Shown here: positions 1 through 7,401 of the stretch, one piece after another
Layout of the letters: every line of letters begins with the position of its first letter
Position numbering within the stretch: the first letter of the stretch is position 1
NCBI GenBank assembly: GCA_947178575.1
Contig: CAMWYX010000002.1
Span: 1 to 32,542, forward strand
Direction of reading: 5' to 3'
Length of the DNA: 32,542 nt
DNA from: an uncultured Ruminococcus sp.
GTDB taxonomy: Bacteria; Bacillota; Clostridia; Oscillospirales; Ruminococcaceae
The notes under the pieces: generated by a model
The model's database searches: none
What the model was told of the DNA's origin: nothing
What the model saw: only the letters and a program-made list of their open reading frames with translations
Program-made: the position numbers and the translations under genes

Positions 1-441
1 ATCAGGAAATCTAAAAAATTTGAAAAAATAAAAAAATCTGAAAAAACAGAAAAACCGGAAAAAAAATCACTCGGCGATAAAATTGAATTTATCCTTAAAA
101 TATGGGAAGTCGCCGGAAAACCGGTTCTTAAAATATTTAAAGGATTCAAATTCAGCGGTCTTTATATAGATTTTGCAATAGGAAATGAAAATGCATATGA
201 CTGTGCCATTAACTATGGCAGGATATGCGGTGGTGTTTATAATATTCTTGCATGGCTTGGAATTATGTTCAGGGTAAAATATAAAACAGTTGATGTTTTT
301 CCCGATTTTGATGCAAAAGAAAGCAGATATGATGCCGCAGTAAATATCAGTTTCAATTTTATGAATATAATTATTGCAGCTGTATGGTTCGCATTAATTT
401 ATATATTTAAAATATCTATCCCGAATAAAAAACAGAAATGA
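1..441 (+). CDS. DUF2953 domain protein, 3' part
   Basis: The reading frame is open from the first base and stops with TGA at 439-441, so the start lies outside the window; 146 codons are visible. The visible part begins with a Lys/Glu-rich stretch, followed by a segment reading FKFSGLYIDFAIGNENAYD and a Cys-containing segment before a C-terminal hydrophobic helix (about residues 118-140). This layout matches the C-terminal half of DUF2953 proteins. In Clostridia these usually sit between scpA/scpB and the sporulation gene ytfJ, and ytfJ follows here after 9 bases. The biochemical role is unknown; a membrane-linked sporulation role is inferred only from the neighbour. Confidence 0.75.
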   Translation: MRKSKKFEKIKKSEKTEKPEKKSLGDKIEFILKIWEVAGKPVLKIFKGFKFSGLYIDFAIGNENAYDCAINYGRICGGVYNILAWLGIMFRVKYKTVDVFPDFDAKESRYDAAVNISFNFMNIIIAAVWFALIYIFKISIPNKKQK

Positions 442-450
442 GGTATTGTT

Positions 451-867
451 ATGGCTCAGGAAAAGAAAACTATAAATGAAATGCTTGGCATATCTATGGA
501 CAAAATCAAGGAAATGGCGGATACAAGTGCAATTATCGGCGAGCCTATAGTCACTCCCGACGGCACAACCGTTATTCCGATTTCAAAGGTATCATACGGA
601 TTTGCGAGCGGTGGTTCAGACCTTCCGTCGAAGCACGACAGGGAACTTTTCGGGGGCGGAGCAGGTGCAGGAGTAAGCATAAAGCCGGAGGGATTTTTAG
701 TTATTTCACCTGACGGAAGCGTTAAAATGGTGAATATGGATTCCGGAAACGATATGATAAGCAATGCGGTGAATACAGTTCCGCAGATTATCGAGAAAAT
801 CCAGAAGATAATCGCAAAGAAAAAAGAAAATTCCACAGTTGAAAGCGAAGTAACAATAAACGATTAA
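451..867 (+). CDS. ytfJ: GerW/YtfJ family sporulation protein
   Basis: This 138-residue protein has the YtfJ/GerW layout. It has an N-terminal helix, then a segment GEPIVTPDGTTVIPISKVSYGF, a glycine-rich loop GGGAGAGVSIKPEGFLVI, and a charged C-terminal tail. In Bacillus subtilis the family member is a forespore protein needed for normal germination with some germinants; here the role is carried over by family membership. A GAGGT ribosome binding site at 441-445 lies 5 bases before the ATG, overlapping the stop region of the upstream DUF2953 gene, so the two are probably co-transcribed. Length is normal for the family. It is one of several sporulation-family genes in the window. Confidence 0.9.
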   Translation: MAQEKKTINEMLGISMDKIKEMADTSAIIGEPIVTPDGTTVIPISKVSYGFASGGSDLPSKHDRELFGGGAGAGVSIKPEGFLVISPDGSVKMVNMDSGNDMISNAVNTVPQIIEKIQKIIAKKKENSTVESEVTIND

Positions 868-957
868 AATTTTACTTTCGCCGGCATCTGAATTAATTCA
901 TATCTTTCTGCATAAAATTTATAAATATCATGAATACTATGCGGAAAGGTGATAAAT

Positions 958-2211
958 ATGAAAAGATTTGCTGTTGTTCCGGCAGTTTTATGCTGTCTGT
1001 CAGTTTTTAACTGTTTTTCTGCTTATGCAGAAGATACTGAAAATACAGAAATTGTTGAAATCGTCGAGAATATTGAGGATATTGAGAATACCGAAAATAT
1101 AGAGACTTCCGGAAATATCGAAGTTTCAGCAAAAGCGGCTGTGGTTATTTCCGCCGATACGGGAGAAATAATATATTCGCACAACAGCGGAGAAAAACTT
1201 CCTATGGCGAGTACCACGAAAATAATGTCGGTTCTGATTACTCTGGAATCGGGAGGGCTTGATGTTCCTTTTGTTGTTGATTCCGACGCTATACGTGTTG
1301 AGGGTTCGTCCATGGGATTGCAGGAGGGAGATACGGTTACAAAATATGCTCTTTGCTGTGGTATGCTCCTTCCCTCCGGAAACGATGCCGCAAATGCCGC
1401 AGCCGTTGCAGTTGCCGGAAGTATCGAAAAATTCGCAGATATGATGAACAAACGGGCTCAGGAACTCGGACTCAGCAAAACTTATTTCGTTACGCCGTCC
1501 GGACTTGAGGGAACAGGTCACGGCTCGTCTGCCGAAGATATGGCTGTTCTGGCAGCGGAGGCTCTTAAAAACAAGACGTTCCGTGAAATATGTTCCTCAG
1601 AAACCATAAAACTTGAGTTCGGAAATCCGCCGTTTCCACGGTGGCTTAAAAATACAAACAAGCTCCTTTCTCTTTACAGCGGAACATATGGAGTAAAAAC
1701 AGGATTCACCGACGAAGCCGGAAGATGTCTCGTATCGGCTTGCTGTCGTGACGGCAAAAATCTTGTATGCGTTACCCTCAATGACCCCAACGACTGGAAC
1801 GACCATATGAATCTGTATGATTTCTGTTTCAGTCGTGTGGAATCTGTTACTCCGGATATTCCGCAGGATTTACAGCTTAATCTTGCCGGTTCGTACAATG
1901 ATAAAATAAGCGTTACGGCAGGAGGTGTAATCGCAGGTATTACCACAACGGAAAATAACTGCTCGGATTTGACATATACAGTTTCAGCTCCGCCGTTTGT
2001 ATATGCTCCGGTGAGCGTCGGCGATGAACTCGCCGAACTGATAATAAGCCTCGACGGTAAGGAAATCCGCCGTATTCCGCTTTATGCCACGGAAAATGCG
2101 GAATATAAGCCCGCAGAGGAAAAAAAGAAGAAAAGTATTGCAGATAAATTTATTTCAAAAGTAAAGGATATATTCAATGGAAAAGATAAGGATTCAGAAA
2201 ATGATTGCTGA
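958..2211 (+). CDS. D-alanyl-D-alanine carboxypeptidase (peptidase S11)
   Basis: This is a secreted penicillin-binding protein of family S11 (DacF/DacB type), 417 residues, which trims the terminal D-Ala of peptidoglycan side chains. All three active-site motifs are present: STTK with Ser85 and Lys88, SGN at 140-142, and KTG at 247-249. A signal peptide ends near residue 24 (FSAYA). It is followed by a low-complexity Glu/Asn/Ile/Thr stretch (about 25-55) that probably acts as a spacer. After the catalytic domain come a beta-rich PBP5-type C-terminal domain and a Lys-rich end, but no clear final anchor helix. A GTG at 949 would extend the frame, but it lies inside the AAAGGTG ribosome binding site at 945-951, so ATG 958 is preferred. 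Its last 35 bases overlap rluB. Confidence 0.9.
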   Translation: MKRFAVVPAVLCCLSVFNCFSAYAEDTENTEIVEIVENIEDIENTENIETSGNIEVSAKAAVVISADTGEIIYSHNSGEKLPMASTTKIMSVLITLESGGLDVPFVVDSDAIRVEGSSMGLQEGDTVTKYALCCGMLLPSGNDAANAAAVAVAGSIEKFADMMNKRAQELGLSKTYFVTPSGLEGTGHGSSAEDMAVLAAEALKNKTFREICSSETIKLEFGNPPFPRWLKNTNKLLSLYSGTYGVKTGFTDEAGRCLVSACCRDGKNLVCVTLNDPNDWNDHMNLYDFCFSRVESVTPDIPQDLQLNLAGSYNDKISVTAGGVIAGITTTENNCSDLTYTVSAPPFVYAPVSVGDELAELIISLDGKEIRRIPLYATENAEYKPAEEKKKKSIADKFISKVKDIFNGKDKDSENDC

Positions 2212-2908
2212 AAGCGGATTCTGTTCACGCAGAAAGGCAGATGAGCTTATATCGGCAGGAAGAGTTAAACTCAACGGCAGACCCGTTAAACTGGGAGACA
2301 AATGCACATTCAGGGATATTATAACTATCGACGGCGAACGTATTCACATATCACGTAAAAAAAATTATATATATATCATGCTGAACAAACCCCGTGGATA
2401 TGTTACAACAGTTTCGGACGAACTCAACCGCCGGTGCGTTATGGATTTGATTGCCGATATTGATGAACGTGTTTATCCCGTAGGCAGACTGGACAGAAAT
2501 TCCGAAGGATTGCTTCTGTTTACCAATGACGGCGAGTTTGCCAATTCAATAATGCACCCGAGCCGTCATATTTCCAAGACGTATCGTGTGACTGTACGTC
2601 CGGATATAAGCGACGAACAGCTCGTGAAACTTTCAGGCGGTGTGGAGATTGACGGTAAAGCAACTATGCCGGCAAATGTAATTGTCAAGGAAAAACAGCA
2701 GGGACGTGTTGTTCTGCTTATTACCATACATGAGGGCAGAAACAGACAGATTCGTAAAATGTGCGAAGCCGTGGGTCTTGAAGTCGCACGGCTCAGACGT
2801 ATAAGTATAGGACCTCTTAAACTCGGTATGCTTAAACCCGGTACGTGGCGTGAACTCACAGCCGATGAACTGCGTGCACTCAGGACAGCCGCCGGTAAGG
2901 AGAAATAG
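2177..2908 (+). CDS. rluB: 23S rRNA pseudouridine synthase, RluB/RsuA family
   Basis: This 243-residue enzyme isomerises a uridine in rRNA to pseudouridine. An N-terminal S4 RNA-binding domain (about 1-60, with SGFCSRRKADELI) is followed by the catalytic domain with the signature GRLDRNSEGLLLFTNDGE. Asp106 in that signature is the expected catalytic aspartate. A second family motif, EGRNRQIRKMCE, lies near residue 190. The RluB subfamily modifies the peptidyl-transferase region of 23S rRNA; RsuA-like specificity for 16S cannot be excluded from motifs alone. The ATG at 2177 lies inside the end of the carboxypeptidase gene in another frame (35-base overlap). It is kept because the protein aligns with the family start from its first residues. 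The next gene starts directly after the stop. Confidence 0.9.
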   Translation: MEKIRIQKMIAESGFCSRRKADELISAGRVKLNGRPVKLGDKCTFRDIITIDGERIHISRKKNYIYIMLNKPRGYVTTVSDELNRRCVMDLIADIDERVYPVGRLDRNSEGLLLFTNDGEFANSIMHPSRHISKTYRVTVRPDISDEQLVKLSGGVEIDGKATMPANVIVKEKQQGRVVLLITIHEGRNRQIRKMCEAVGLEVARLRRISIGPLKLGMLKPGTWRELTADELRALRTAAGKEK

Positions 2909-3289
2909 ATGCTTGAAATACAGGAAAAATTTGACACTCAGGGCTATGAGGAGATAATCGCTGTGGCAGGTACGGATAATATTCATATCACCGAGGCAAT
3001 GGATAACGGAAAATCTACAGGCTATATTGCGTATGTCTATGAACCGGAATGTACCGTTGTATACGGATATGACGACGGCGGTGACCTTATGCTCTGTGAC
3101 GGTCTCGTGCGTTCGGTTATGTTCAAAAGCGTGCTTAAAGGAATCGGAACAATGATTTTTAAACTTCACGATACGAATGGATTTATAAATCTCCGAAAAC
3201 TGAAATTCCTTGAAGATAACAGTACAGTGTGCGAAAATCTTGACAGATTTATGAATGCGTGCCAAAATTGCAGGAGAGGTGAAATTTAG
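2909..3289 (+). CDS. conserved hypothetical protein, small, soluble
   Basis: This 126-residue protein starts one base after the rluB stop and its TAG shares its last G with the GTG start of metA, so it is embedded in a tight operon. The ribosome binding site is AAGGAG in the end of rluB (about 2897-2902). No signal peptide or membrane segment is visible. A central part reads VVYGYDDGGDLMLCDGLVRS and is followed by a helix MFKSVLKGIG and a C-terminal Cys-x-x-x-Cys-x-x-Cys cluster (Cys114, Cys118 and Cys121 by count). The alternating beta-helix pattern could fit a shortened acetyltransferase (GNAT-like) fold, but I see no clear acetyl-CoA loop. The function is unknown. Confidence 0.75.
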   Translation: MLEIQEKFDTQGYEEIIAVAGTDNIHITEAMDNGKSTGYIAYVYEPECTVVYGYDDGGDLMLCDGLVRSVMFKSVLKGIGTMIFKLHDTNGFINLRKLKFLEDNSTVCENLDRFMNACQNCRRGEI

Positions 3290-4236
3290 TGCCGATAAGA
3301 ATTTCATCTGAACTTCCGGCGTTCCGGACTCTCGGCAATGAAAATATATTCGTTATGTCAAAGGAACGTGCGGAACATCAGGATATTCGACCGCTTAAGG
3401 TCATTATCCTTAACATAATGCCGAAAAAAATAGAAACTGAATGTCAGCTTTTAAGACTTCTCAGCAATACGCCACTTCAGGTGGATATCGAGCTGTTGCA
3501 GATGGCATCTCATGTCTCTAAAAATACATCAAGACATCATCTTGAATCTTTTTATAAAACGTTTGAAGAAATAAAATCATGCCGTTATGACGGAATGATT
3601 GTTACCGGTGCACCGGTTGAACTTCTCGATTACGAAAATGTGGACTACTGGAACGAGATAACTCAGATATTTGAGTGGTCTAAAACTCATGTATTCTCAA
3701 CGCTCCATATCTGCTGGGCTGCACAGGCAGGATTATATTATCATTTCGGTATTCCGAAATATCCGCTTGAACGCAAAATGTTCGGTATATTTCCGCATAG
3801 GGCGGAAGTCGGAAACAGTCTGCTTCTGCGTGGCTTTGATGATGTTTTTCAGGTTCCGCACAGCCGGAATACAGAAATCCGGCGTGAGGATATTGAAAAA
3901 ATCAGTCAGCTTGAAATACTGACAAGTTCCGAAATTTCCGGAGTTCATATAATTGCCAACAAGAACGGCAGACAGTATTTTATTACAGGTCATTCGGAAT
4001 ATGACCGTGATACTATAGCAAACGAATATTTCCGTGATGTGAAAAAAGGGATTGATATACAGATTCCGTATAATTATTTCCCTGATGACAATCCGGAAAA
4101 TACACCGGTTTTTTCGTGGAGATGCACGGCAAATCTTATGTTTTCCAACTGGCTTAATTACTGCGTATATCAGCGTACGCCGTATAATCTGGACGAGCTT
4201 GAAATAAGAAGCTGGACTTGGGAAACAGATTATTAA
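3289..4236 (+). CDS. metA: homoserine O-acyltransferase MetA (probably acetyl-specific)
   Basis: MetA transfers an acyl group from acyl-CoA to homoserine, the first committed step of methionine synthesis. The 315-residue protein aligns from its first residues (MPIRISSELPA) with the family, which supports the GTG start at 3289. The ribosome binding site is GGAGAGGTGA about 7-16 bases upstream. The catalytic residues fall at the classical numbers: nucleophile Cys142 in HICWAAQAG, His235 and Glu237 in TGHSEYD. Residue 111 is Glu (TGAPVELL). In this family a glutamate at 111 goes with acetyl-CoA use and a glycine with succinyl-CoA use, so the enzyme is probably a homoserine O-acetyltransferase despite its usual name. 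The start overlaps the previous stop by one base, so it is translationally linked to the small unknown gene. Confidence 0.93.
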   Translation: MPIRISSELPAFRTLGNENIFVMSKERAEHQDIRPLKVIILNIMPKKIETECQLLRLLSNTPLQVDIELLQMASHVSKNTSRHHLESFYKTFEEIKSCRYDGMIVTGAPVELLDYENVDYWNEITQIFEWSKTHVFSTLHICWAAQAGLYYHFGIPKYPLERKMFGIFPHRAEVGNSLLLRGFDDVFQVPHSRNTEIRREDIEKISQLEILTSSEISGVHIIANKNGRQYFITGHSEYDRDTIANEYFRDVKKGIDIQIPYNYFPDDNPENTPVFSWRCTANLMFSNWLNYCVYQRTPYNLDELEIRSWTWETDY

Positions 4237-4252
4237 TATATGAGGTGAAAAA

Positions 4253-4828
4253 ATGGAAGATTATAATCCTAACAATATTTATCCGGATTACAACAGCGGA
4301 AATAATCAGCAGTTCGGCAGTATTCCGGAAAAGAAACCGCAGTGGGCAGGAATCACGAGCTTTGTGCTTAGTATTGTAACTGTAATCACGTGCTGTTGTA
4401 CAACTTATGTCACTGCTGTTCTTTCGCTTATATTCGGTATAATTTCCCTTGCCAAGAAATGGGGGGCGAAAGGTCTCGCAATTGCCGGAGTTGTAATATC
4501 ATCAATTACACTTGTTTTTACAATTACGGTCAATACGGCATTTGCCGGAGTAAGCAGAGATATACAGAAATTTGCTGTCAATGCCGATGCGTATATCAGC
4601 GAATACGACAGAACCGGAGAAGTTCCGGACGATTTCGCAAAATATAACGACGAAAAATATCAGTGGTATTTCAACGCAATGGGATATGACAGCTTTGACG
4701 GCTTCTACGGAGACTTCATAAGAGGATTCAAATCGACATACAATAAAAATAATTCTTCCGGTTCTGACAGTGATTATAATAACAGTAATCAGAATGACAG
4801 TTTCGGAGAAAATCCTGTTGATATATAA
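4253..4828 (+). CDS. DUF4190-type membrane protein
   Basis: This 191-residue protein has a polar Asn/Tyr/Pro-rich N-terminus (about 1-30). Two hydrophobic helices follow (about 32-66 and 72-97), with a double-glycine pattern KKWGAKGLAIAGVVISSI between them that is typical of DUF4190 proteins. A soluble segment and a Ser/Asn/Asp-rich low-complexity tail complete it. Ribosome binding site GAGGTGA at 4242-4248. It sits 16 bases after metA and directly before a strong terminator, so it is probably the last gene of the upstream operon. The function is unknown. The three consecutive Cys in the first helix (VITCCCTTYV) are unusual and could be lipidated or metal-binding, but nothing proves this. Confidence 0.8.
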   Translation: MEDYNPNNIYPDYNSGNNQQFGSIPEKKPQWAGITSFVLSIVTVITCCCTTYVTAVLSLIFGIISLAKKWGAKGLAIAGVVISSITLVFTITVNTAFAGVSRDIQKFAVNADAYISEYDRTGEVPDDFAKYNDEKYQWYFNAMGYDSFDGFYGDFIRGFKSTYNKNNSSGSDSDYNNSNQNDSFGENPVDI

Positions 4829-4841
4829 ATCCGTAATCAGA

Positions 4842-4881
4842 AAATCCTGTGCCATAAATCAAAATGGTACAGGATTTTTTT
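4842..4881 (+). terminator. intrinsic terminator after the metA/DUF4190 operon
   Basis: A 13-base left arm (AAATCCTGTGCCA, 4842-4854) pairs with TGGTACAGGATTT (4865-4877) with one G-U pair. A run of T follows to 4881. It lies 14 bases after the DUF4190 stop and separates this operon from spoIIP. Confidence 0.9.
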
Positions 4882-4995
4882 AATTATGCCAATATCCGCC
4901 GTAAAAACAAGTGCTATTTTTTAACTGTCCTGAATATAATTTCACAAAAGGTCAAATATATCTATAGATTAATATATCGGTAAGGCGGTGTTTGA

Positions 4996-6129
4996 ATGAC
5001 ACGTTATAAACGGCGGAAAATATCGGCGGCAGTAAAGTGGACATCACTTCTTATGCTTCCGGTTATTGCCGTGGGAACTGCAAAAGGCATGGAATTTCTG
5101 AAAATCAAGGCGGAAAACAAAAATGATACCGTTCAGTGTTCGTCCGTAGAGAGCAGAAAAATGAAAAAGAAAAACGGAAAATCCGATATTCTCAGCGGTG
5201 AAGCGATATTGTCTCACGGTTACGGCATATATGCCGAAGTTTCCGATACAGACGTTAGGCTTCAGAATCCTATGGATATGGTTTCGGATAATCCGGGTGA
5301 CAAGCCGTATCCCACGGAATGGACGGCAGGAATCGACATAACACGTACAACATACGGTGAATACAGCGGAACGACATATTTTAATCTTGACAACGGCGGA
5401 CAGGTGAACAATCGTTCATCAATATCAAATGATGACCTTCTGGCGGAAAGCCGTGTTCTTCCGGATTTTACAATTTCAGATACGGAAGAACCGCAGGTTC
5501 TGATTTATCATACGCATACTACCGAGAGTTTCGAGCCGTTTGTCCGTGATAATCTTGATGCTGTTTTCAATTACCGGACTACCGATTCAACAAAAAATAT
5601 GATAATGGTGGGAAATGCAATTCAGGCGGAACTCGAAGCGGCAGGAATAGGCGTTATCCATGTAGTTGAAATACATGATTATCCTTCTTATAACGGTTCA
5701 TATGAACGGAGCAGGGACAGCATAGTTCCGATACTGGAGCAGTATCCCACCATAAAGGTTGCGCTTGATATTCACCGTGACGCAATAGCAAGCGAAACGT
5801 TCGCCGCACAGCCGTACATCGAAATCGACGGAAAAGAAGCGGCACAGATAATGATAATTTCGGGCTGTGATGACGGTACTCTCAATATGCCGGATTATCT
5901 GAAAAATTTTCATTTTGCAAGTCATCTTCAACAGCAGCTTGAAAGCGATTATTCCGGATTCACAAGACCGATACTGTTTGACTATCGTCATTATAATCAG
6001 GATTTGACAACGGGAAGTCTGCTTATTGAAGTGGGTTCGCACGGAAATACGCTGGAACAGGTTCAGTATTCGGGACAGCTTATAGGGCGTTCGCTGAGCC
6101 GTCTGCTCGAAAGCATGAAGGAGAAGTGA
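4996..6129 (+). CDS. spoIIP: stage II sporulation protein P (SpoIIP)
   Basis: SpoIIP is a peptidoglycan amidase/endopeptidase that, with SpoIID and SpoIIM, thins the septal wall during engulfment of the forespore. The 377-residue protein has a basic N-terminus and one membrane anchor (about 15-30). A variable linker leads to the catalytic domain: YHTHTTESF with His172, His174 and Glu177, then VALDIHRDAI and LLIEVGSHGNTLEQ, all expected around the zinc site. The ATG at 4996 follows TAAGGCGGTG at about 4980-4989. The gene starts 115 bases after a terminator, so it should have its own promoter; a possible -10 (TATAAT, 4935-4940) is present but no convincing -35. The next gene follows after 4 bases. 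Confidence 0.93.
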   Translation: MTRYKRRKISAAVKWTSLLMLPVIAVGTAKGMEFLKIKAENKNDTVQCSSVESRKMKKKNGKSDILSGEAILSHGYGIYAEVSDTDVRLQNPMDMVSDNPGDKPYPTEWTAGIDITRTTYGEYSGTTYFNLDNGGQVNNRSSISNDDLLAESRVLPDFTISDTEEPQVLIYHTHTTESFEPFVRDNLDAVFNYRTTDSTKNMIMVGNAIQAELEAAGIGVIHVVEIHDYPSYNGSYERSRDSIVPILEQYPTIKVALDIHRDAIASETFAAQPYIEIDGKEAAQIMIISGCDDGTLNMPDYLKNFHFASHLQQQLESDYSGFTRPILFDYRHYNQDLTTGSLLIEVGSHGNTLEQVQYSGQLIGRSLSRLLESMKEK

Positions 6130-6133
6130 AATA

Positions 6134-6490
6134 ATGGGAATAATCGGGAAAAACAAAAAATCGGCGGTCAGATGTGTACTTGTATACATCATCGTGACCG
6201 TCGGATTGCTGATGTTTTTATATGCCTATACAAATTCATACAATAAGATGAATCCCGAAAAAATCGTTCCTGCAATGCTTACAGTCAGTGCAGAAAAGGC
6301 AGAATTTGAGATAATAGGCAGAGAAATAGAATTTGACCTTGAATTTTTCAAGCCCGAAAGCAAGCTTTTTCTTGTTCTGTATCTTATGTCGGATATTGAA
6401 ATCAGAGCAGAAACAGCGGTTCTCACACGGACAGCCAGCGTGCTGCAACATAGTCTGAATGTGCTGTCATTTCGTCATGGAAGCTGTTGA
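6134..6490 (+). CDS. small membrane-anchored protein of unknown function
   Basis: This 118-residue reading frame starts 4 bases after spoIIP with AAGGAG at 6119-6124 as ribosome binding site, so coupled expression with spoIIP is likely. It has one N-terminal membrane helix (about 13-32). A short domain follows with EFEIIGREIEFDLEFFKPESKLFLVLY. Codon choice resembles the neighbours up to about residue 95. The last 68 bases overlap, in the opposite direction, the end of the peptidase gene, and those last ~22 residues may be little conserved. I do not recognise the family. It could also be a shortened gene whose original end was lost when the convergent gene came to lie there. Confidence 0.6.
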   Translation: MGIIGKNKKSAVRCVLVYIIVTVGLLMFLYAYTNSYNKMNPEKIVPAMLTVSAEKAEFEIIGREIEFDLEFFKPESKLFLVLYLMSDIEIRAETAVLTRTASVLQHSLNVLSFRHGSC

Positions 6491-6995
6491 GTTCGCCGGC
6501 ATAATAGAGTTCGGCGGAGGGAAATTTGCGGAAATCATCGGGCGTATAAAGTGAGAACGGTTTTTCAAGCTGTATTCCGATTTTTTCCATCGCATACGCC
6601 ACAAACTGCGAGCATACAAAACTTTTTTTCCTCGACCAGTCAATATTGAGATACAGCGGTACAAGCCCTAATACATTGTAGGAATATATCTTGCGGTTAT
6701 GGCAGAAATGCGATATAAGGCGGTTATATTCAAATTTCTGTTCGGCAGTAACTTTTATGCGGTATATTTCGCACGGAATAAAACTGAATTTTCCGAGAGT
6801 TCCTTTTCCGACTATTTCACGGTTGAAAGTTGCCGGAAGAATAAACGGTCTGTATGTACGGCAGAAACTATACATTTCTGAAAGGTCTGCACTTCCGGAT
6901 AAAGAAACATGATTATACGGCTTTTTTGTAAAAAATCTGAAAAAATGTGCCGGTTTAGTTCCGGTTTGTGCAACTATGATATAAATATATTCCAA
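6423..6995 (-). CDS. permuted papain-like / NlpC-P60 superfamily peptidase
   Basis: The 190-residue protein has the circularly permuted papain-like pattern. The catalytic His comes first (KPYNHVSL, His29) and the Cys comes later (KSFVCSQFVAYAM, Cys128). Family members cut or make amide or ester bonds in cell-wall or lipid substrates; the substrate here is unknown. The start is a TTG (6993-6995) preceded by GGGGGTGA with 4-5 bases spacing. A longer frame running up to 7190 is rejected because it reads through the tRNA gene antisense. There is no signal peptide, so it may act inside the cell. A sigma-A promoter lies at 7045-7073. Its end overlaps a convergent gene by 68 bases. Confidence 0.8.
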   Translation of the reverse strand: MEYIYIIVAQTGTKPAHFFRFFTKKPYNHVSLSGSADLSEMYSFCRTYRPFILPATFNREIVGKGTLGKFSFIPCEIYRIKVTAEQKFEYNRLISHFCHNRKIYSYNVLGLVPLYLNIDWSRKKSFVCSQFVAYAMEKIGIQLEKPFSLYTPDDFRKFPSAELYYAGELNSFHDEMTAHSDYVAARWLSV

Positions 6996-7044
6996 AAGTT
7001 CACCCCCGTTGCAGTAAATGTAAAATCTGATAAATTCTATAATA

Positions 7045-7073
7045 ATTATATCATAACCTCTTGCATTTTTCAA
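7045..7073 (-). promoter_or_regulatory. sigma-A promoter of the papain-like peptidase gene
   Basis: On the minus strand TTGAAA (7068-7073) and TATAAT (7045-7050) are separated by exactly 17 bases. The start point would be near 7038, about 43 bases upstream of the TTG start codon. Its -35 is one base away from the -35 of the divergent tRNA promoter. Confidence 0.75.
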
Positions 7074-7089
7074 GTGTTTTTGGTATAAT
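7061..7089 (+). promoter_or_regulatory. sigma-A promoter of tRNA-Arg
   Basis: TTGCAT (7061-7066), 17 bases, then TATAAT (7084-7089). The -10 ends 25 bases before the mature tRNA 5' end, leaving a short leader of about 18 bases. Confidence 0.75.
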
Positions 7090-7114
7090 AATATGTGGAA
7101 ATGTACTTTTTTAT

Positions 7115-7189
7115 GCGCCTGTAGCTCAGTGGATAGAGCAGTGGCCTCCGACGCCATGTGCGCTGGTTCGACTCCAGTCAGGCGTACCA
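7115..7189 (+). tRNA. tRNA-Arg (anticodon CCG)
   Basis: A full cloverleaf can be drawn. The acceptor arm GCGCCTG (7115-7121) pairs with CAGGCGT (7179-7185). The D arm is GCTC/GAGC (7124-7127 and 7136-7139), and the anticodon stem is GTGGC/GCCAT (7141-7145 and 7153-7157) with loop CTCCGAC. The variable loop has 4 bases, and the T arm is GCTGG-TTCGACT-CCAGT (7162-7178). The anticodon at 7148-7150 is CCG, reading the Arg codon CGG. The discriminator base is A and the CCA end is encoded (7187-7189). It is a single tRNA with its own promoter and a terminator 14 bases downstream. Confidence 0.95.
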
Positions 7190-7202
7190 TTATTTTACAT
7201 AA

Positions 7203-7233
7203 AAAATCTCCTGATTTCTCAGGAGATTTTTTT
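7203..7233. terminator. bidirectional terminator between tRNA-Arg and the feo genes
   Basis: The stem TCTCCTGA (7207-7214) / TCAGGAGA (7219-7226) is flanked by an A run on the left and a T run on the right. It can therefore stop transcription on either strand. It ends the tRNA transcript on the plus strand and the feoB operon on the minus strand, whose last stop codon is at 7242. Confidence 0.9.
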
Positions 7234-7241
7234 GTGGATTA

Positions 7242-7400
7242 TTATTTTTTTTCGTTTGAACTGTTTCCGCATTTACCACAGCAGTTCTTTGAATTAGGAC
7301 AGCCGATACAATGCTGACCGCTTTTCTTTGCTCTGTAAAGATATATCGAAACCGATATTACAACAGCAAGAACAATCGCAATAATTATAATATTTTCCAT
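7242..7400 (-). CDS. FeoB-associated Cys-rich membrane protein
   Basis: This short gene encodes 52 residues and starts one base after the feoB stop on the minus strand. A hydrophobic helix (about 4-22, IIIIAIVLAVVISVSIYLY) is followed by a basic stretch. A cysteine cluster CIGCPNSKNCCGKC (Cys31, 34, 40, 41 and 44) precedes a polar tail. This is the layout of the small Cys-rich membrane proteins found directly downstream of feoB in many Firmicutes and Bacteroidetes. Their exact role is unsettled. Binding of Fe2+ or an Fe-S centre next to the FeoB pore is a reasonable inference, and the protein may stand in for FeoC. It shares the feoB transcript and ends before the bidirectional terminator. 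Confidence 0.88.
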   Translation of the reverse strand: MENIIIIAIVLAVVISVSIYLYRAKKSGQHCIGCPNSKNCCGKCGNSSNEKK

Positions 7401-7401
7401 A

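Noticed and set aside
949-957. GTG start for the carboxypeptidase
   Set aside because: The GTG is part of the ribosome binding site of ATG 958.
6996-7190. Longer form of the papain-like peptidase starting MVRLTGVEPA
   Set aside because: This extension reads the tRNA-Arg gene antisense, a common annotation artefact, and crosses the gene's own promoter. TTG 6995 has a good ribosome binding site.
7061-7317. Plus-strand reading frames across tRNA-Arg and the feo terminator
   Set aside because: They run through a tRNA with complete cloverleaf and through a terminator; no ribosome binding site or family match.
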